Below are positions 25,282 through 34,073 of a DNA stretch of 64,000 nucleotides, piece after piece. Location: NCBI GenBank assembly GCA_963674975.1, contig OY771913.1, positions 2,046,001 to 2,110,000 of the forward strand. The letters run 5' to 3'. The notes under the pieces were generated by a model, which worked only from the letters and a program-made list of their open reading frames with translations, did no database searches and was not told where the DNA came from. Every line of letters begins with the position of its first letter. The stretch's first letter is position 1. The stretch is from UBA4781 sp963674975 (GTDB lineage: Bacteria; Chloroflexota; Anaerolineae; Anaerolineales; Anaerolineaceae). A program made the translations under genes and the position numbers.

Positions 25282-25791
25282 ATGAGTGCGTTAATTGATT
25301 ATCGAAAAGAAAAAGATGAATTCTTTGCGTCTGATCCGCAAAGCCCATTAACCCCAAAACAGCAAAGAGCTTTCAAGGGACTGCATTATTATCCGGAGAA
25401 TCCGGACCTGCGTTTCACGTTGAGCATTCAAGAGTTCCCGGAGAAAGAAATAGTTCCTATACAAACATCCAAAGGAGAAATTCGTTCTTACGAACGCTTT
25501 GGTTCGATCTCTTTTTCGGTGGATGGAGTATCTGTATCGCTAACCTTATATCGAACCGGCTATGGATTTTTCCTTCCTTTTGTGGATTTGATGTCTGGGA
25601 AAGAAACCTATCCGGCGGGTAGATATCTTGAGATCGAAGCGGCAGCGGATGGGAAATTTGCGGTTGATTTCAATATGGCATACAATCCCTACTGCGCATA
25701 CAATGACCGTTGGTCATGCCCCATTACACCGGCTGAGAACCGCTTGAAAATTGCCATCAAGGCTGGTGAAATGCTCTATCAGGTACATTAA
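25282..25791 (+). CDS. DUF1684 family protein
   Basis: A 169-residue protein of the DUF1684 family, recognisable by the C-terminal block FNMAYNPYCAYNDRWSCPITPAENRL and preceding LTLYRTGYGFFLPFVD. Function is unknown. The sequence has no signal peptide or membrane segment. The start codon has GAGG about 8 nt upstream. It is followed 42 nt later by a Cys-rich membrane protein gene and the pair may share a transcript. Confidence 0.85.
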   Translation: MSALIDYRKEKDEFFASDPQSPLTPKQQRAFKGLHYYPENPDLRFTLSIQEFPEKEIVPIQTSKGEIRSYERFGSISFSVDGVSVSLTLYRTGYGFFLPFVDLMSGKETYPAGRYLEIEAAADGKFAVDFNMAYNPYCAYNDRWSCPITPAENRLKIAIKAGEMLYQVH

Positions 25792-25833
25792 GGAAAAAAC
25801 GAGGAAACTCTGATCCAGGTTTACAATAAAAGC

Positions 25834-26403
25834 ATGGATGAAAAACCCTGTACCTTGCAGCCAAAAAATGTGTGCAGCGGCTGTACCCTTTCTTCGCAAT
25901 TGATGTGCCGCTATGATGTGCGCGACACTTTGAATTTCTTCATGGCGATCATCCCCTTTTTTACAACCATCATTATTGGCTTGGTCAGATCAGGAAATAC
26001 CAATTTGTTCTTGATATGGCTGGGATATATGCTGTTTTTTTTCTTTGTTATTGAGGGCAGAGTACTGTGCAGCCACTGCCCTTACTGGCAAGAAGAGGGA
26101 ATTGTGCTGCACTGTCATGCGAACTACGGGGTGATCAAATTCTGGAAATACCGCCCGCAGCCGATGAATCGCATTGAAAGAGCTGTTTTTCTGGTTGGAG
26201 TTTTGTTATTCTTAATGATTCCCATTGTTTTTCTTGTTGTATCAAAAGAATATGTTTTGTCATTGATTGCCATTATCAGCAGCATTTCATTCAGCTTTAT
26301 CCTGGTGCGCAATATCTGCGTGCGCTGCATCAATTTCTCCTGCCCGCTGAATGGAACACCCCGCAAGGTTCGTGAGCAATACCTTAATAAGAATCTTAAA
26401 TGA
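25834..26403 (+). CDS. Cys-rich membrane protein of unknown function
   Basis: A 189-residue protein with four hydrophobic segments in two pairs (about 33-50, 55-70, 112-130, 136-155). Cys/His clusters sit at the membrane edges: CSGCTL and MCRYD near the start, RVLCSHCPYW with VLHCHANYG in the middle, and NICVRCINFSCPL near the end. The repeated CxxC pattern suggests metal or Fe-S binding between two membrane pairs. I do not recognise the family. The ATG lacks a clear ribosome site, so the start is uncertain. Confidence 0.6.
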   Translation: MDEKPCTLQPKNVCSGCTLSSQLMCRYDVRDTLNFFMAIIPFFTTIIIGLVRSGNTNLFLIWLGYMLFFFFVIEGRVLCSHCPYWQEEGIVLHCHANYGVIKFWKYRPQPMNRIERAVFLVGVLLFLMIPIVFLVVSKEYVLSLIAIISSISFSFILVRNICVRCINFSCPLNGTPRKVREQYLNKNLK

Positions 26404-26437
26404 AAAAGACCTCGTGAATTTCTCACGAGGTCTTTTT
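26403..26437. terminator. Bidirectional terminator between converging genes
   Basis: AAAAAGACCTCGTGA (26403-26417) and TCACGAGGTCTTTTT (26423-26437) form a perfect 15-bp stem with a 5-nt loop, A-rich on one side and T-rich on the other, so it serves both the Cys-rich protein gene and the SPFH gene. Confidence 0.9.
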
Positions 26438-26438
26438 G

Positions 26439-27308
26439 TTATTTCGTTTTGCCTTCTTTTCCTTCGCGACCCTGAATGAAGTCTTTCAGGAGCGAGGTGA
26501 ATTCCATGGGGAAGATATATTTTGTAGAAGGGCTGGCGCCGAGGTCTTTAAGCGTGTCGAAGTATTTTAAAGTAACTGTTTTGGAATCGATATTTTTGGC
26601 TGCAGCAAAGATCGTTTCCAATGCTTTTGCATACCCTTCTGAATTCAATACTTGAGACTGACGGGTGCCTTCAGCTTGCAGAATGGCTGCCTGCTTTTGA
26701 CCTTCTGCCACATTGACAGCCGCTTCTCGTGTGCCCTGTGATTCTGTCACAACCGCACGACGGTTGCGCTCTGCTGAAAGCTGGCGGTTCATGGCTTCCT
26801 GAACGTCATGTGGAGGGATGATCTCGCGGATTTCCACATTGGTCACCTTGACGCCCCAGCGTTCGGTGACTTCATCCAGACGGGTGCGCAGGGCATTGTT
26901 GATCTGTTCGCGCTCCGAAAGGACGCTGTCAAGCAGGATGCTGCCGATAACTGATCGCAGCGTGGTGGTGGCGATCCCTTGCGCAGCCAGTGCAAAGTTA
27001 CCGACCTGCAGTACGGTTTTGGTGGGTTCTATAACCTTGTAGAACCATAAGAAGTCAATAGAGATGGGCGCATTATCTTTGGTGATGGATGTTTGGGCGG
27101 GAATTTCACGCACCTGCTCTCGCAGATCAACCGTTACCGCGCGGTCGATGACCGGGATGAGCATGACCAAACCGGGTCCACGCTCTCCCACGCAGCGACC
27201 CAATCGAAAGACAACCAGGCGCTGGTACTCCGCCACAACACGGATGGATGTTGCCAGCAGGAGGATCACAATGAGTGAAACCACTGCAATTAGAATTGAA
27301 ACAAGCAT
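26439..27308 (-). CDS. SPFH/band-7 (slipin/stomatin-type) membrane protein
   Basis: A 289-residue protein with an N-terminal transmembrane helix (about 3-24) and an SPFH domain (YQRLVVFRLGRCVGERGPGLVMLIPVIDRAVTVDLR onward). A coiled-coil region rich in Ala/Glu/Gln (about 180-240, EGTRQSQVLNSEG) follows, as in slipins. It scaffolds membrane microdomains and usually partners an NfeD protein, which is encoded next upstream. The two-gene slipin-NfeD module is widespread; function in membrane quality control is inferred. Confidence 0.92.
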   Translation of the reverse strand: MLVSILIAVVSLIVILLLATSIRVVAEYQRLVVFRLGRCVGERGPGLVMLIPVIDRAVTVDLREQVREIPAQTSITKDNAPISIDFLWFYKVIEPTKTVLQVGNFALAAQGIATTTLRSVIGSILLDSVLSEREQINNALRTRLDEVTERWGVKVTNVEIREIIPPHDVQEAMNRQLSAERNRRAVVTESQGTREAAVNVAEGQKQAAILQAEGTRQSQVLNSEGYAKALETIFAAAKNIDSKTVTLKYFDTLKDLGASPSTKYIFPMEFTSLLKDFIQGREGKEGKTK

Positions 27309-27337
27309 ATTACCTTCTTTCTTTTTTAAAGAACATA

Positions 27338-27949
27338 TTATTTAGTCTTTTTTTGTTCTTCTGTTTTTTCAACTTTCAATACCAGCCCGGTACGCTCCAA
27401 TATAGTGACCTGGCTCCCCTTGGAAATACGGTTGTCAGAAATAGCTGACCAGTTTTCTCCATCCACGAAGACACTCCCTTTTGCAGAAATATCTGTAATG
27501 GCTGTGCCGGTTAGCCCCACTACTTGATCCGGATCGCTGGTGGGTTTCAACTTTGAAGCATTGATCGTGTTGCGTCCCACCACCCAGATGAATGCACCCA
27601 TTCCAAGGGATAAGAAAACTGCCAGCAGCGGATCCATGGCGAGTAGGCTGCCAGGTTTACTATAAACGAACAGCATGCCAACGATCACACATAGGATGGA
27701 TACTGCCAGAAAATACCATTTCCATGTACGGCGCAAGGAGAAGATAACCAGAATTACTCCTGCCAGCAAAAGGATGATAGCCCAGGCATTGACTGCCACG
27801 GCTGAAATAGAGTATCCCACCAATCCTAAAAAAACCAGTGCCAGGAATTCCAGTATCCCTGTGCCGGGTGTGAGAAGCGCAAAGATGACCATGAAAAGTG
27901 CCACTACCAGCACAACATAAGCCACATTGGGATCCAATAAAAATTCCAT
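27338..27949 (-). CDS. NfeD family membrane protein
   Basis: A 203-residue protein with about four to five transmembrane segments (residues 8-140) and a C-terminal OB-fold domain (VGLTGTAITDISAKGSVFVDG ... GSQVTILERTGLVLKVEK). This is the short, protease-less NfeD type that pairs with stomatin-like proteins. The start at MEFLLDP has GGAGG 6 nt upstream; an upstream in-frame extension is unlikely to be translated. The gene is 29 nt from the slipin gene. Confidence 0.88.
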   Translation of the reverse strand: MEFLLDPNVAYVVLVVALFMVIFALLTPGTGILEFLALVFLGLVGYSISAVAVNAWAIILLLAGVILVIFSLRRTWKWYFLAVSILCVIVGMLFVYSKPGSLLAMDPLLAVFLSLGMGAFIWVVGRNTINASKLKPTSDPDQVVGLTGTAITDISAKGSVFVDGENWSAISDNRISKGSQVTILERTGLVLKVEKTEEQKKTK

Positions 27950-28059
27950 CCATTCCTCCAATCTATCCCTATTATCTTCCATTTCCTGTGCCGAATCAAT
28001 AAACGATATATTAATATATGAAAATGAAAGAGCGAACATTATTGAACAGAGTTAAATGA

Positions 28060-28089
28060 AAAGATGATTGAGGTATCTCAATCATCTTT
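28060..28089 (-). terminator. Terminator after the yjbQ-like gene
   Basis: AAAGATGATTGAG (28060-28072) and CTCAATCATCTTT (28077-28089) form a 13-bp stem with a 4-nt loop, followed on the minus strand by TTCATTT. It ends the long sugar operon transcript. Confidence 0.8.
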
Positions 28090-28107
28090 ATACTGGATGC
28101 AAGAGGT

Positions 28108-28602
28108 TCATTCACCCACAAATTGGAAGTGTACGGTTCTTTCTCTTGCCCGCACCTGATCGAAATCTGTAAAATAGATGCGTCCGAATTCTCCCAGTTC
28201 CAGTTTTCCATCAATTACCGGGATGGATTCGGAGCGTCCCATAATGATCGAGCGTAAATGAGCGTCGGTGTTCAGGCTCCAGAACGGTTCTTCTTTTCTG
28301 CTGGTTGCGTCGGCAATATGCGCCGGACCTGGATGCAGGTACTGCCCTTCACTGCGGCAGGTAGGGACCAGTTTTTCAAAGATGTTGAGCAGATCCTGCA
28401 TGATGGATTTGATACCATAGAAATTTTCATCATGTGATTCTTCCTGGATCATCACACTGCAGGTGGTGTGCTGTGAATAGACTACCATGATGCCATTCTT
28501 GATGCCTGAACTCTGTAAGGCGGCTTTAGCCTGCCCGGTAACATCGTGAAAGGTCGGTGCTAATTTCGATTGTACCTGTATGGATTGGTGATAAACGGTC
28601 AT
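28108..28602 (-). CDS. YjbQ family (UPF0047) protein
   Basis: A 164-residue protein of the YjbQ family, with the conserved blocks VVYSQHTTCSVMIQE, HPGPAHIADATSRKEEP and LGEFGRIYFTDFD. The family binds metal through conserved His residues and has been linked to secondary thiamine-phosphate synthase activity, but its true role is unclear. ATG 28602 is 8 nt from GAGG and preferred to 28608. It is the last gene of the sugar operon that starts at 39599, separated from the TIM-like gene by 24 nt. Confidence 0.88.
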   Translation of the reverse strand: MTVYHQSIQVQSKLAPTFHDVTGQAKAALQSSGIKNGIMVVYSQHTTCSVMIQEESHDENFYGIKSIMQDLLNIFEKLVPTCRSEGQYLHPGPAHIADATSRKEEPFWSLNTDAHLRSIIMGRSESIPVIDGKLELGEFGRIYFTDFDQVRARERTVHFQFVGE

Positions 28603-28626
28603 TTTCATTACCTCTTTTTCAATAAA

Positions 28627-29331
28627 TTAATGAGTTTCATCCCATGCGGTGCGCGCGGCGTGGATCATTTCTTCCAGCATCTGGAAGGGATCACTCGCCA
28701 GCAGGATGCCGCTGGTAGAACCGCTGCCCTGCGCGCCATTTTTAAATACATCGTAGATATCCTGCCCACATTTGATCCCGGCTCCATGTAAAACTAGAAT
28801 GTCGGGATTGACCTGCCAGACGGATTCATTGATCTTCTTGATTTCTTCTTGATCGCTATTCTCGCGGCTACCCATACCGATCAATTCGGGTGATTCCGCA
28901 AGGATGATATTGGGTTTAAAGGAAGCGATCTTCACTGCCTGCGAAAGATCATCAGCACAGATCATGGAAGCCAGCCCTACCTCATCTCCCCGCCTGATCG
29001 TTTTTTCGATCTCTTCCAGAGATACTCTCTTTTCAGAATGATTTAAAAGAAAGCCATCTGCTCCGGCTGCTTTCACTGCCTCGGGCAGTACCGATCCAAC
29101 CCCTCTGCCGATTTTCAGTGAATCCATGTGCTGCGCGAAAACGTGGAGGTGCTTTGTTTTATCGGCGATCAAGGGAATATCTACATACTGGGGAGTGAAG
29201 ATGATGCTGACATCGTATTTCACACTCATGCGGTCAGCATGCATGGCAAGCTGCAGGGCTTTTTCCCCGTAAATATAGGCTTTGGGTCCTATTTCAAAGA
29301 ATGGCGGTCTGATTTGAGTGCTGCGGTACAT
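28627..29331 (-). CDS. Archaeal-type triosephosphate isomerase homologue
   Basis: A 234-residue TIM-barrel isomerase. Catalytic residues of the family are kept: Lys17 (FEIGPKAY), His98 (LLNHSEKR) and Glu146 (ILAESPELIGMG). The short length and HSE/ESPELIG form resemble archaeal TIMs rather than the common 250-residue bacterial type. It follows an aldolase, kinase and isomerase in one operon, so it may convert dihydroxyacetone phosphate, or a related ketose phosphate, produced by the aldolase. Whether it acts on triose or tetrose phosphates (as the TIM-like erythrulose-phosphate isomerases do) cannot be told. Confidence 0.8.
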   Translation of the reverse strand: MYRSTQIRPPFFEIGPKAYIYGEKALQLAMHADRMSVKYDVSIIFTPQYVDIPLIADKTKHLHVFAQHMDSLKIGRGVGSVLPEAVKAAGADGFLLNHSEKRVSLEEIEKTIRRGDEVGLASMICADDLSQAVKIASFKPNIILAESPELIGMGSRENSDQEEIKKINESVWQVNPDILVLHGAGIKCGQDIYDVFKNGAQGSGSTSGILLASDPFQMLEEMIHAARTAWDETH

Positions 29332-29361
29332 GTTCAGTTCCTTTTTATAATGAAGCAGTGC

Positions 29362-30150
29362 TCAAACAAGCAGAACTTCGACACCCATGGCGCGAATGGC
29401 GTTTACCATATCCATGGGTGCGTCTTTGTCAGTGATGATGGTTTGGTAGGCAGATACCTTTTTTACAGGTACAAAGCCTTTCCTTCCGAATTTTGAGCTG
29501 TCGGTGACCAGAACTGTCCTGCGCGCATGATCTGCCATCATTCGATCGACTTCTGCCATCAACACGTTGGCGGTAGTAGCCCCGCCTTCTAGTGTTAATC
29601 CATCGGTTCCCAGAAAGACAATATCAGCGGTCAATTCATGCAGCTGGCTTAAAGTTTGCGGACCGACGGTCGCCTGGTAATCGGGCAGGTAGATCCCGCC
29701 CAAAACGGTAAGGTTGGGGGAAGGCCAGGAAAGCACTTCCTGCGATAGCGGCATGGAATTCGATACCATGTTGATCATGTTGCTCACGCGCAGCGCGGGA
29801 GGAATATTGTGTACGATCTCCAGAGTGGTTGTCCCTGAATCCAGCAGGATGATATCTCCCTGCTGGATGAGACTTGCAGCAAACTGCCCGATGCGTGCTT
29901 TTGCATCGTTGTGCAGTTTCTGTTTTTCTTCGAAAGAATCCGTTCGAAAACTTCCGGGAATAGGGATCGCTCCTCCGTGGACGCGTTTCAGCCGCTTTGA
30001 TTCCTCCAGCAGGGTCAGGTCTCTCCTGATAGAAACTTCTGATACGTTGAACATTTCTACCAGGTCAGATACGTAAACCTGCCCCTTTTCAGTGACCATC
30101 TGGGCGATCTGTGATCTTCGTTCGGCAGTACTTATCTCTTTCATATCCAT
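29362..30150 (-). CDS. DeoR-family transcriptional repressor
   Basis: A 262-residue regulator with the DeoR helix-turn-helix (QVYVSDLVEMFNVSEVSIRRDLTLLEE) and C-terminal sugar-phosphate sensor domain (GDIILLDSGTTTLEIV, VFLGTDGLTLEGG, VLVTDSSKFGRKGF). It lies inside the sugar operon and likely represses it until a phosphorylated intermediate appears. The candidate operators are the inverted repeats near 39653-39698. The start is uncertain because no ribosome site is strong: ATG at 30150 or 30144, or TTG at 30165. Confidence 0.9.
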   Translation of the reverse strand: MDMKEISTAERRSQIAQMVTEKGQVYVSDLVEMFNVSEVSIRRDLTLLEESKRLKRVHGGAIPIPGSFRTDSFEEKQKLHNDAKARIGQFAASLIQQGDIILLDSGTTTLEIVHNIPPALRVSNMINMVSNSMPLSQEVLSWPSPNLTVLGGIYLPDYQATVGPQTLSQLHELTADIVFLGTDGLTLEGGATTANVLMAEVDRMMADHARRTVLVTDSSKFGRKGFVPVKKVSAYQTIITDKDAPMDMVNAIRAMGVEVLLV

Positions 30151-30177
30151 CACCGCAAAATCCAATCTTGTTTGAAA

Positions 30178-31566
30178 TTAAACCTCAAAATAATCCAACC
30201 CTGCCATAGCGGCATAAATTTTCAGTTTCTCACTGAGATGACCGAAAGCCAGCGCCTGATGATGTGGCACTCCCGCCTGACACCATTTCGTGCACCATTC
30301 AGCAATGGGCAGTTCTTTGGGTTTGAATAGCATCTGCGGGGCAGCCACCGGGCGAGGCTTGATCGCAATCGATTCCCCTTCAGAAACGATCAGCCGCCAG
30401 CGTCCTGCAACCGGAACGAGAGAGAGATTGGTGACCGGTCCGGCGGCATAGGCGAATTCAAAGCCAGCTCCAAAGCCATTTACGCCTTCATAATAAATGC
30501 TGTGTTTTAATGTTACATCAGATGGGGCGTTTGCCATTGCTGGATTTCCATGTCCGTCATGTGAGAGGATGATGGATTCACGCTTGAAATCGATCACGTA
30601 GTTTTCCAGGAAGGTTGCTTTTCCGGCAATACCCTGCAAGATCAGCATGGCGGTCAATGTGGTGATATCCGCCTCGGTGGAGCAGGGAATACCCAGTTCA
30701 CACAATCGTCCTGTTCCGTATGAAGGGATGATGCCCACTCTCGGGTCGGTCAACCATACCTGGTCAAAAGATGCCACGGCATCGAAATTCCCGTCGCGGG
30801 TTACTTTTTCCATGGCGAGTGCCAACCGGCAGGATTGCTCGAACTGCGGTTGTGCGATATCGATTTTATAGCGCCCTGCTTCCTTATCCATCAGGGCTTT
30901 CACTTCTGCATCGCTGATCTCACCCATGGCAACCGAAACTTTTTCCGGCTCTACCGGCCAGCAAACCGGTCCTACATCCTGACGCAGGCTCAATTGATCG
31001 ACCATCAGATCAGTCATTCCTTCAAAGGCATGCCCAAAGATGGCGATGCGTGCCTGTTTCAGTTTGCGGATCACTAAGGCTGCCTGGATATAATCAGCCA
31101 GTTTTTGCTGCCCGGCAGGATCTTCCATCATGGAGGTCACCATCCAGTAAGGTCTGCCGATCCGCAGCAGGGCGGAGGTCATTTCAGGTACGCCTGCCAT
31201 GCCGGAATTGACCATGATCAGATCGAAGTCAGCATCTTCGGGTAAAAATTCGATCTGCTGAGTGTTCCACACCAACACAGGAGCGGTGGTGTTCAGAAAG
31301 CAGCGCGTGGGAACGATACCCTTGGTGTAAGCCACTTCAACTGCCACGATGAGGTCTACATCTTCCGCATTGAACATGCGGGCGGCGGCTTCAGCCTGAT
31401 GCTCTTCTTCCACGAGGGTCGGGCAGACAGGTTCGGCGAATTTTCCGATGATCTCTCCAATATGATCTGCTACTTTCTGCGCCTTGGGGCGCATATGAGC
31501 GGTTTTGTTGTAATCGTCCTCGAGCAGTGCCATCACAAGCACACCGACTTTGGGTTTTAGGGTCAT
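30178..31566 (-). CDS. L-fucose/L-arabinose isomerase family sugar isomerase
   Basis: A 462-residue aldose-ketose isomerase of the FucI/AraA superfamily. Likely metal and catalytic residues are in CSTEADITT (Glu298), ILSHDGHGN (Asp337) and PHHQALAFGH (His435/436). The N-terminal two-thirds have the Rossmann-like domains of the family. The exact aldose is not deducible; length and motifs are between classical AraA and FucI. The chosen ATG at 31566 has AAGGA close by, whereas the ATG at 31593 overlapping the kinase stop (ATGA) has none. It would supply the ketose for the FGGY kinase upstream in the operon. Confidence 0.82.
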   Translation of the reverse strand: MTLKPKVGVLVMALLEDDYNKTAHMRPKAQKVADHIGEIIGKFAEPVCPTLVEEEHQAEAAARMFNAEDVDLIVAVEVAYTKGIVPTRCFLNTTAPVLVWNTQQIEFLPEDADFDLIMVNSGMAGVPEMTSALLRIGRPYWMVTSMMEDPAGQQKLADYIQAALVIRKLKQARIAIFGHAFEGMTDLMVDQLSLRQDVGPVCWPVEPEKVSVAMGEISDAEVKALMDKEAGRYKIDIAQPQFEQSCRLALAMEKVTRDGNFDAVASFDQVWLTDPRVGIIPSYGTGRLCELGIPCSTEADITTLTAMLILQGIAGKATFLENYVIDFKRESIILSHDGHGNPAMANAPSDVTLKHSIYYEGVNGFGAGFEFAYAAGPVTNLSLVPVAGRWRLIVSEGESIAIKPRPVAAPQMLFKPKELPIAEWCTKWCQAGVPHHQALAFGHLSEKLKIYAAMAGLDYFEV

Positions 31567-31589
31567 AATTTCCTTTTCTCCTTTTTCTC

Positions 31590-33122
31590 TCATTTTTCTT
31601 TTTTTGACAGGTAAGCCCGGATAAAAAACGCATCAAGGCTTTTCTCTAGATCAACATAGTTTCGATACGGCTGTACATATTTCTCTGCATTTTCGGTAAG
31701 ATCATACTTTTCTTTCACCGCAACCATTTTCTGGCAGCCAGCTTGAATAGAAGGAAAGATGCCTGCTGCCGTACCGGCTAAAATGGCATTCCCCAGCAGA
31801 CCGGTTTCTTCATTTTGCAGGGTAACCACGGGTTTTTCGCATACATCTGCCTTGATCTGATTCCACAACCTGCTGCGGGAACCGCCGCCTGTTGAGATGA
31901 TCTCATGAATGGAAATACCGGCTTTTTCGATATATTCCACATTGCGCTTCAATAGAAAAGCTACCCCCTCCATGACTGCACGGGCAAAATGTGCGCGCGT
32001 ATGGCTGAGGGTAAAGCCGGTGAAAGAACCCCGCGCTGTTGGATTGATCTCAGGGCTGAAAGAACCCATCAGGTTCGGCAGCATCAGCAGTCCATCACAG
32101 CCGGGGGGAACGGTTGCCGCCAGTTCTGTGAGCAGATCATAGTTATCTTTCTGCTGTGCTATGGCTTTTTTGATCTCTTCTACGGCAAACTGGTCTCTGA
32201 ACCATTTGAAAGCCATGCCGGCAGTAGGGCAAACCGGAACAAGTAGATATTGATCGGGTATGCTGTGAACGTAGACAGGGATCATTTGTTGTGGATCGCT
32301 ATCTGTTTGTTCTACTGTCACTTGAATTGCCAGTGCGGAACCGGTGGTTTCTGAAATGATGCCGGCTTGAATATTGCCTGCGCCAATGGCGCCCACTGCC
32401 TGATCCATTCCACCGTTCACTACTTTTGTTTGAGTGGAAAGACCCAACGCTTGCGCGGCACTTTCCTGAATGTTGCCGATCACCATCCCCGGTTTGTGCA
32501 GTTCCGGCAGGTGGTTTTGAGTGATCCCGATCTCCTGCAGCATTTCATCCCACCAGGTCTTTTTTACAATATCGTAATAAAGGGTGGTGCAGGCAATCGA
32601 GCCATCGCTGGCGTACTTCCCCGTCAGCCGGTAGAGGATGTAATCTTCAACTAGCAAGAATTTAGCTGCTTGTTGAAAAACATCCGGTTCATTTTCTTTT
32701 AACCACAATATTTTACAGGCGGTCCAGGTAGGAATGATCTCGGGGATGCCTGTTTTTTGATAAACCCCGGTTCCAAATTTCTTAGCTAGCCTCTCTGCCT
32801 GGGCGCTTGCCCGGTTATCCAGCCATACGATTGCCGGATAGATTGGTTCTCCGCGAGCATCGAGGGTGATAAAAGTTTCTCCCTGGCTTGAGACGGAAAG
32901 GGCTGCGATTTCATTGGAACTGCAGCCCGTGGAATTCAGCAGGGCATGGATCGTTCGGACGCAGGCATCCCAGTAGAAATGAGGATCAAGCTGTGCTTTT
33001 TCTACCGATGGGGTATCAAGGGAGTATTCCTCCCGCTGGATGCCCAGACAGTGCCCGTCCGGAGAAAAAAGAGCGGTTTTTAGAGATGTGGTTCCTGCGT
33101 CAATTCCTAATAAAAGTGTCAT
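31590..33122 (-). CDS. FGGY-family carbohydrate kinase (xylulokinase-like)
   Basis: A 510-residue sugar kinase. The N-terminal ATP motif LLGIDAGTTSLKTALF, ALSVSSQGETFI, IVWLDNRAS, GGMDQAVGAIGAG and the C-terminal STGGGSRSRLWNQIKADV blocks are typical of ketose kinases such as xylulokinase, fuculokinase and gluconokinase. Substrate is presumably the ketose made by the adjacent isomerase. ATG 33122 follows the aldolase stop by one base; a TTG three codons earlier would overlap it. Translational coupling is likely because no ribosome site is visible. Confidence 0.88.
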   Translation of the reverse strand: MTLLLGIDAGTTSLKTALFSPDGHCLGIQREEYSLDTPSVEKAQLDPHFYWDACVRTIHALLNSTGCSSNEIAALSVSSQGETFITLDARGEPIYPAIVWLDNRASAQAERLAKKFGTGVYQKTGIPEIIPTWTACKILWLKENEPDVFQQAAKFLLVEDYILYRLTGKYASDGSIACTTLYYDIVKKTWWDEMLQEIGITQNHLPELHKPGMVIGNIQESAAQALGLSTQTKVVNGGMDQAVGAIGAGNIQAGIISETTGSALAIQVTVEQTDSDPQQMIPVYVHSIPDQYLLVPVCPTAGMAFKWFRDQFAVEEIKKAIAQQKDNYDLLTELAATVPPGCDGLLMLPNLMGSFSPEINPTARGSFTGFTLSHTRAHFARAVMEGVAFLLKRNVEYIEKAGISIHEIISTGGGSRSRLWNQIKADVCEKPVVTLQNEETGLLGNAILAGTAAGIFPSIQAGCQKMVAVKEKYDLTENAEKYVQPYRNYVDLEKSLDAFFIRAYLSKKEK

Positions 33123-33123
33123 C

Positions 33124-33942
33124 TTAATCAAGTTTATACTTGGCTGCTACCTTATCGGGAGCCTGGAATTCTTTCACAACTTCCTTAAGCGCATCTAAAA
33201 AGCGGTCGGGATCTTCTGCCTGGATCACGTTGCGTCCAAAAACAACACCGCGCCCGCCGGCTTCGATAGCCTGAGCGGCTAAGTTCAAGGCGTCGCTTGC
33301 TTTTGGCGTTTTCTTTGCGCCCAATGCCAGAACGGGTACAGGGGTTGCTTCAACGATCTTCTTGAATCCTTCACCTGTGTAAAAGGTCTTGACCAGGTCG
33401 GCGCCCAGTTCTGCAATAATACGGCAGCCTACAAAGATATCATCCTGCAGGTCTTCGGGCTGTCGATCGTCACCGCCGGTTGGGTACAGCTCACCGATCA
33501 GTGGAATACCGAGGGTGCGTTTTTGTGCCACGCATTGTGAAAAGATCTCAACATTGTGTGCATCTTCGAACTCATCGGGATTGCGCATGGTCAGGCTGCC
33601 GATCACCATATCGGCGCCCTCTGCCACTGCATCTGCCACACTGATCATCGGGACGCTGTGAGAATGTTTATAATTCCACATGGCGGCATAATTTGAGCCC
33701 CAGTTCAGGCGGATGATGCAGGCGGGCGCTCCCCGCTGTGAGAAGACACTCTGGCAGTGGGCAGGCATACCCGGTGACATGAGAATGGCATCTGCACCTT
33801 TCACCTTGTGAATTACCGATGGTAGATCGATCATACCGGCGAGAGGTCCAAAATAAAGTCCATGATCCACAGCAACGATCACTGCATTTTTCCCATCTGA
33901 AAATAATCTATTTAATCTTACCGAATTTCCTGTGAATGTCAT
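33124..33942 (-). CDS. DhnA/DeoC-type class I aldolase
   Basis: A 272-residue TIM-barrel class I aldolase of the DhnA/LsrF group. The Schiff-base Lys is Lys185 in ADLVKTFYTGEGF. The phosphate-binding end is GAKKTPKASDALNLAAQAIEAGGRGVVFGRNV, and VAVDHGLYFGPL is at the N-terminus. Class I FBP aldolases, sugar-phosphate aldolases and LsrF-like thiolases share this fold. Here it stands between a binding protein and the kinase, so cleavage of the phosphorylated ketose to dihydroxyacetone phosphate plus an aldehyde is the simplest role. A clear AAGGAG lies 7 nt before the ATG. Confidence 0.87.
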   Translation of the reverse strand: MTFTGNSVRLNRLFSDGKNAVIVAVDHGLYFGPLAGMIDLPSVIHKVKGADAILMSPGMPAHCQSVFSQRGAPACIIRLNWGSNYAAMWNYKHSHSVPMISVADAVAEGADMVIGSLTMRNPDEFEDAHNVEIFSQCVAQKRTLGIPLIGELYPTGGDDRQPEDLQDDIFVGCRIIAELGADLVKTFYTGEGFKKIVEATPVPVLALGAKKTPKASDALNLAAQAIEAGGRGVVFGRNVIQAEDPDRFLDALKEVVKEFQAPDKVAAKYKLD

Positions 33943-34026
33943 TTTGTTCTCCTTAAACGAAACATATTTTTCTAAAAATGTTTGGATAATTCCTTTTGTG
34001 CTTTTAAGTTACAATTTTTATTTGGG

Positions 34027-34056
34027 GGATGGGGCAGGGTTTCCCCTGCTCCATCC
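34027..34056. repeat. Hairpin between the binding-protein and aldolase genes
   Basis: GGATGGGGCAGGG (34027-34039) pairs with CCCTGCTCCATCC (34044-34056), 12 Watson-Crick pairs plus one G-U, with a 4-nt loop. The minus strand has no T-run after it, so within the operon it more likely protects the binding-protein mRNA than stops transcription. The plus strand does have a T-run and could stop antisense RNA. Confidence 0.6.
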
Positions 34057-34073
34057 TTCGCTTTTTTTTACTA

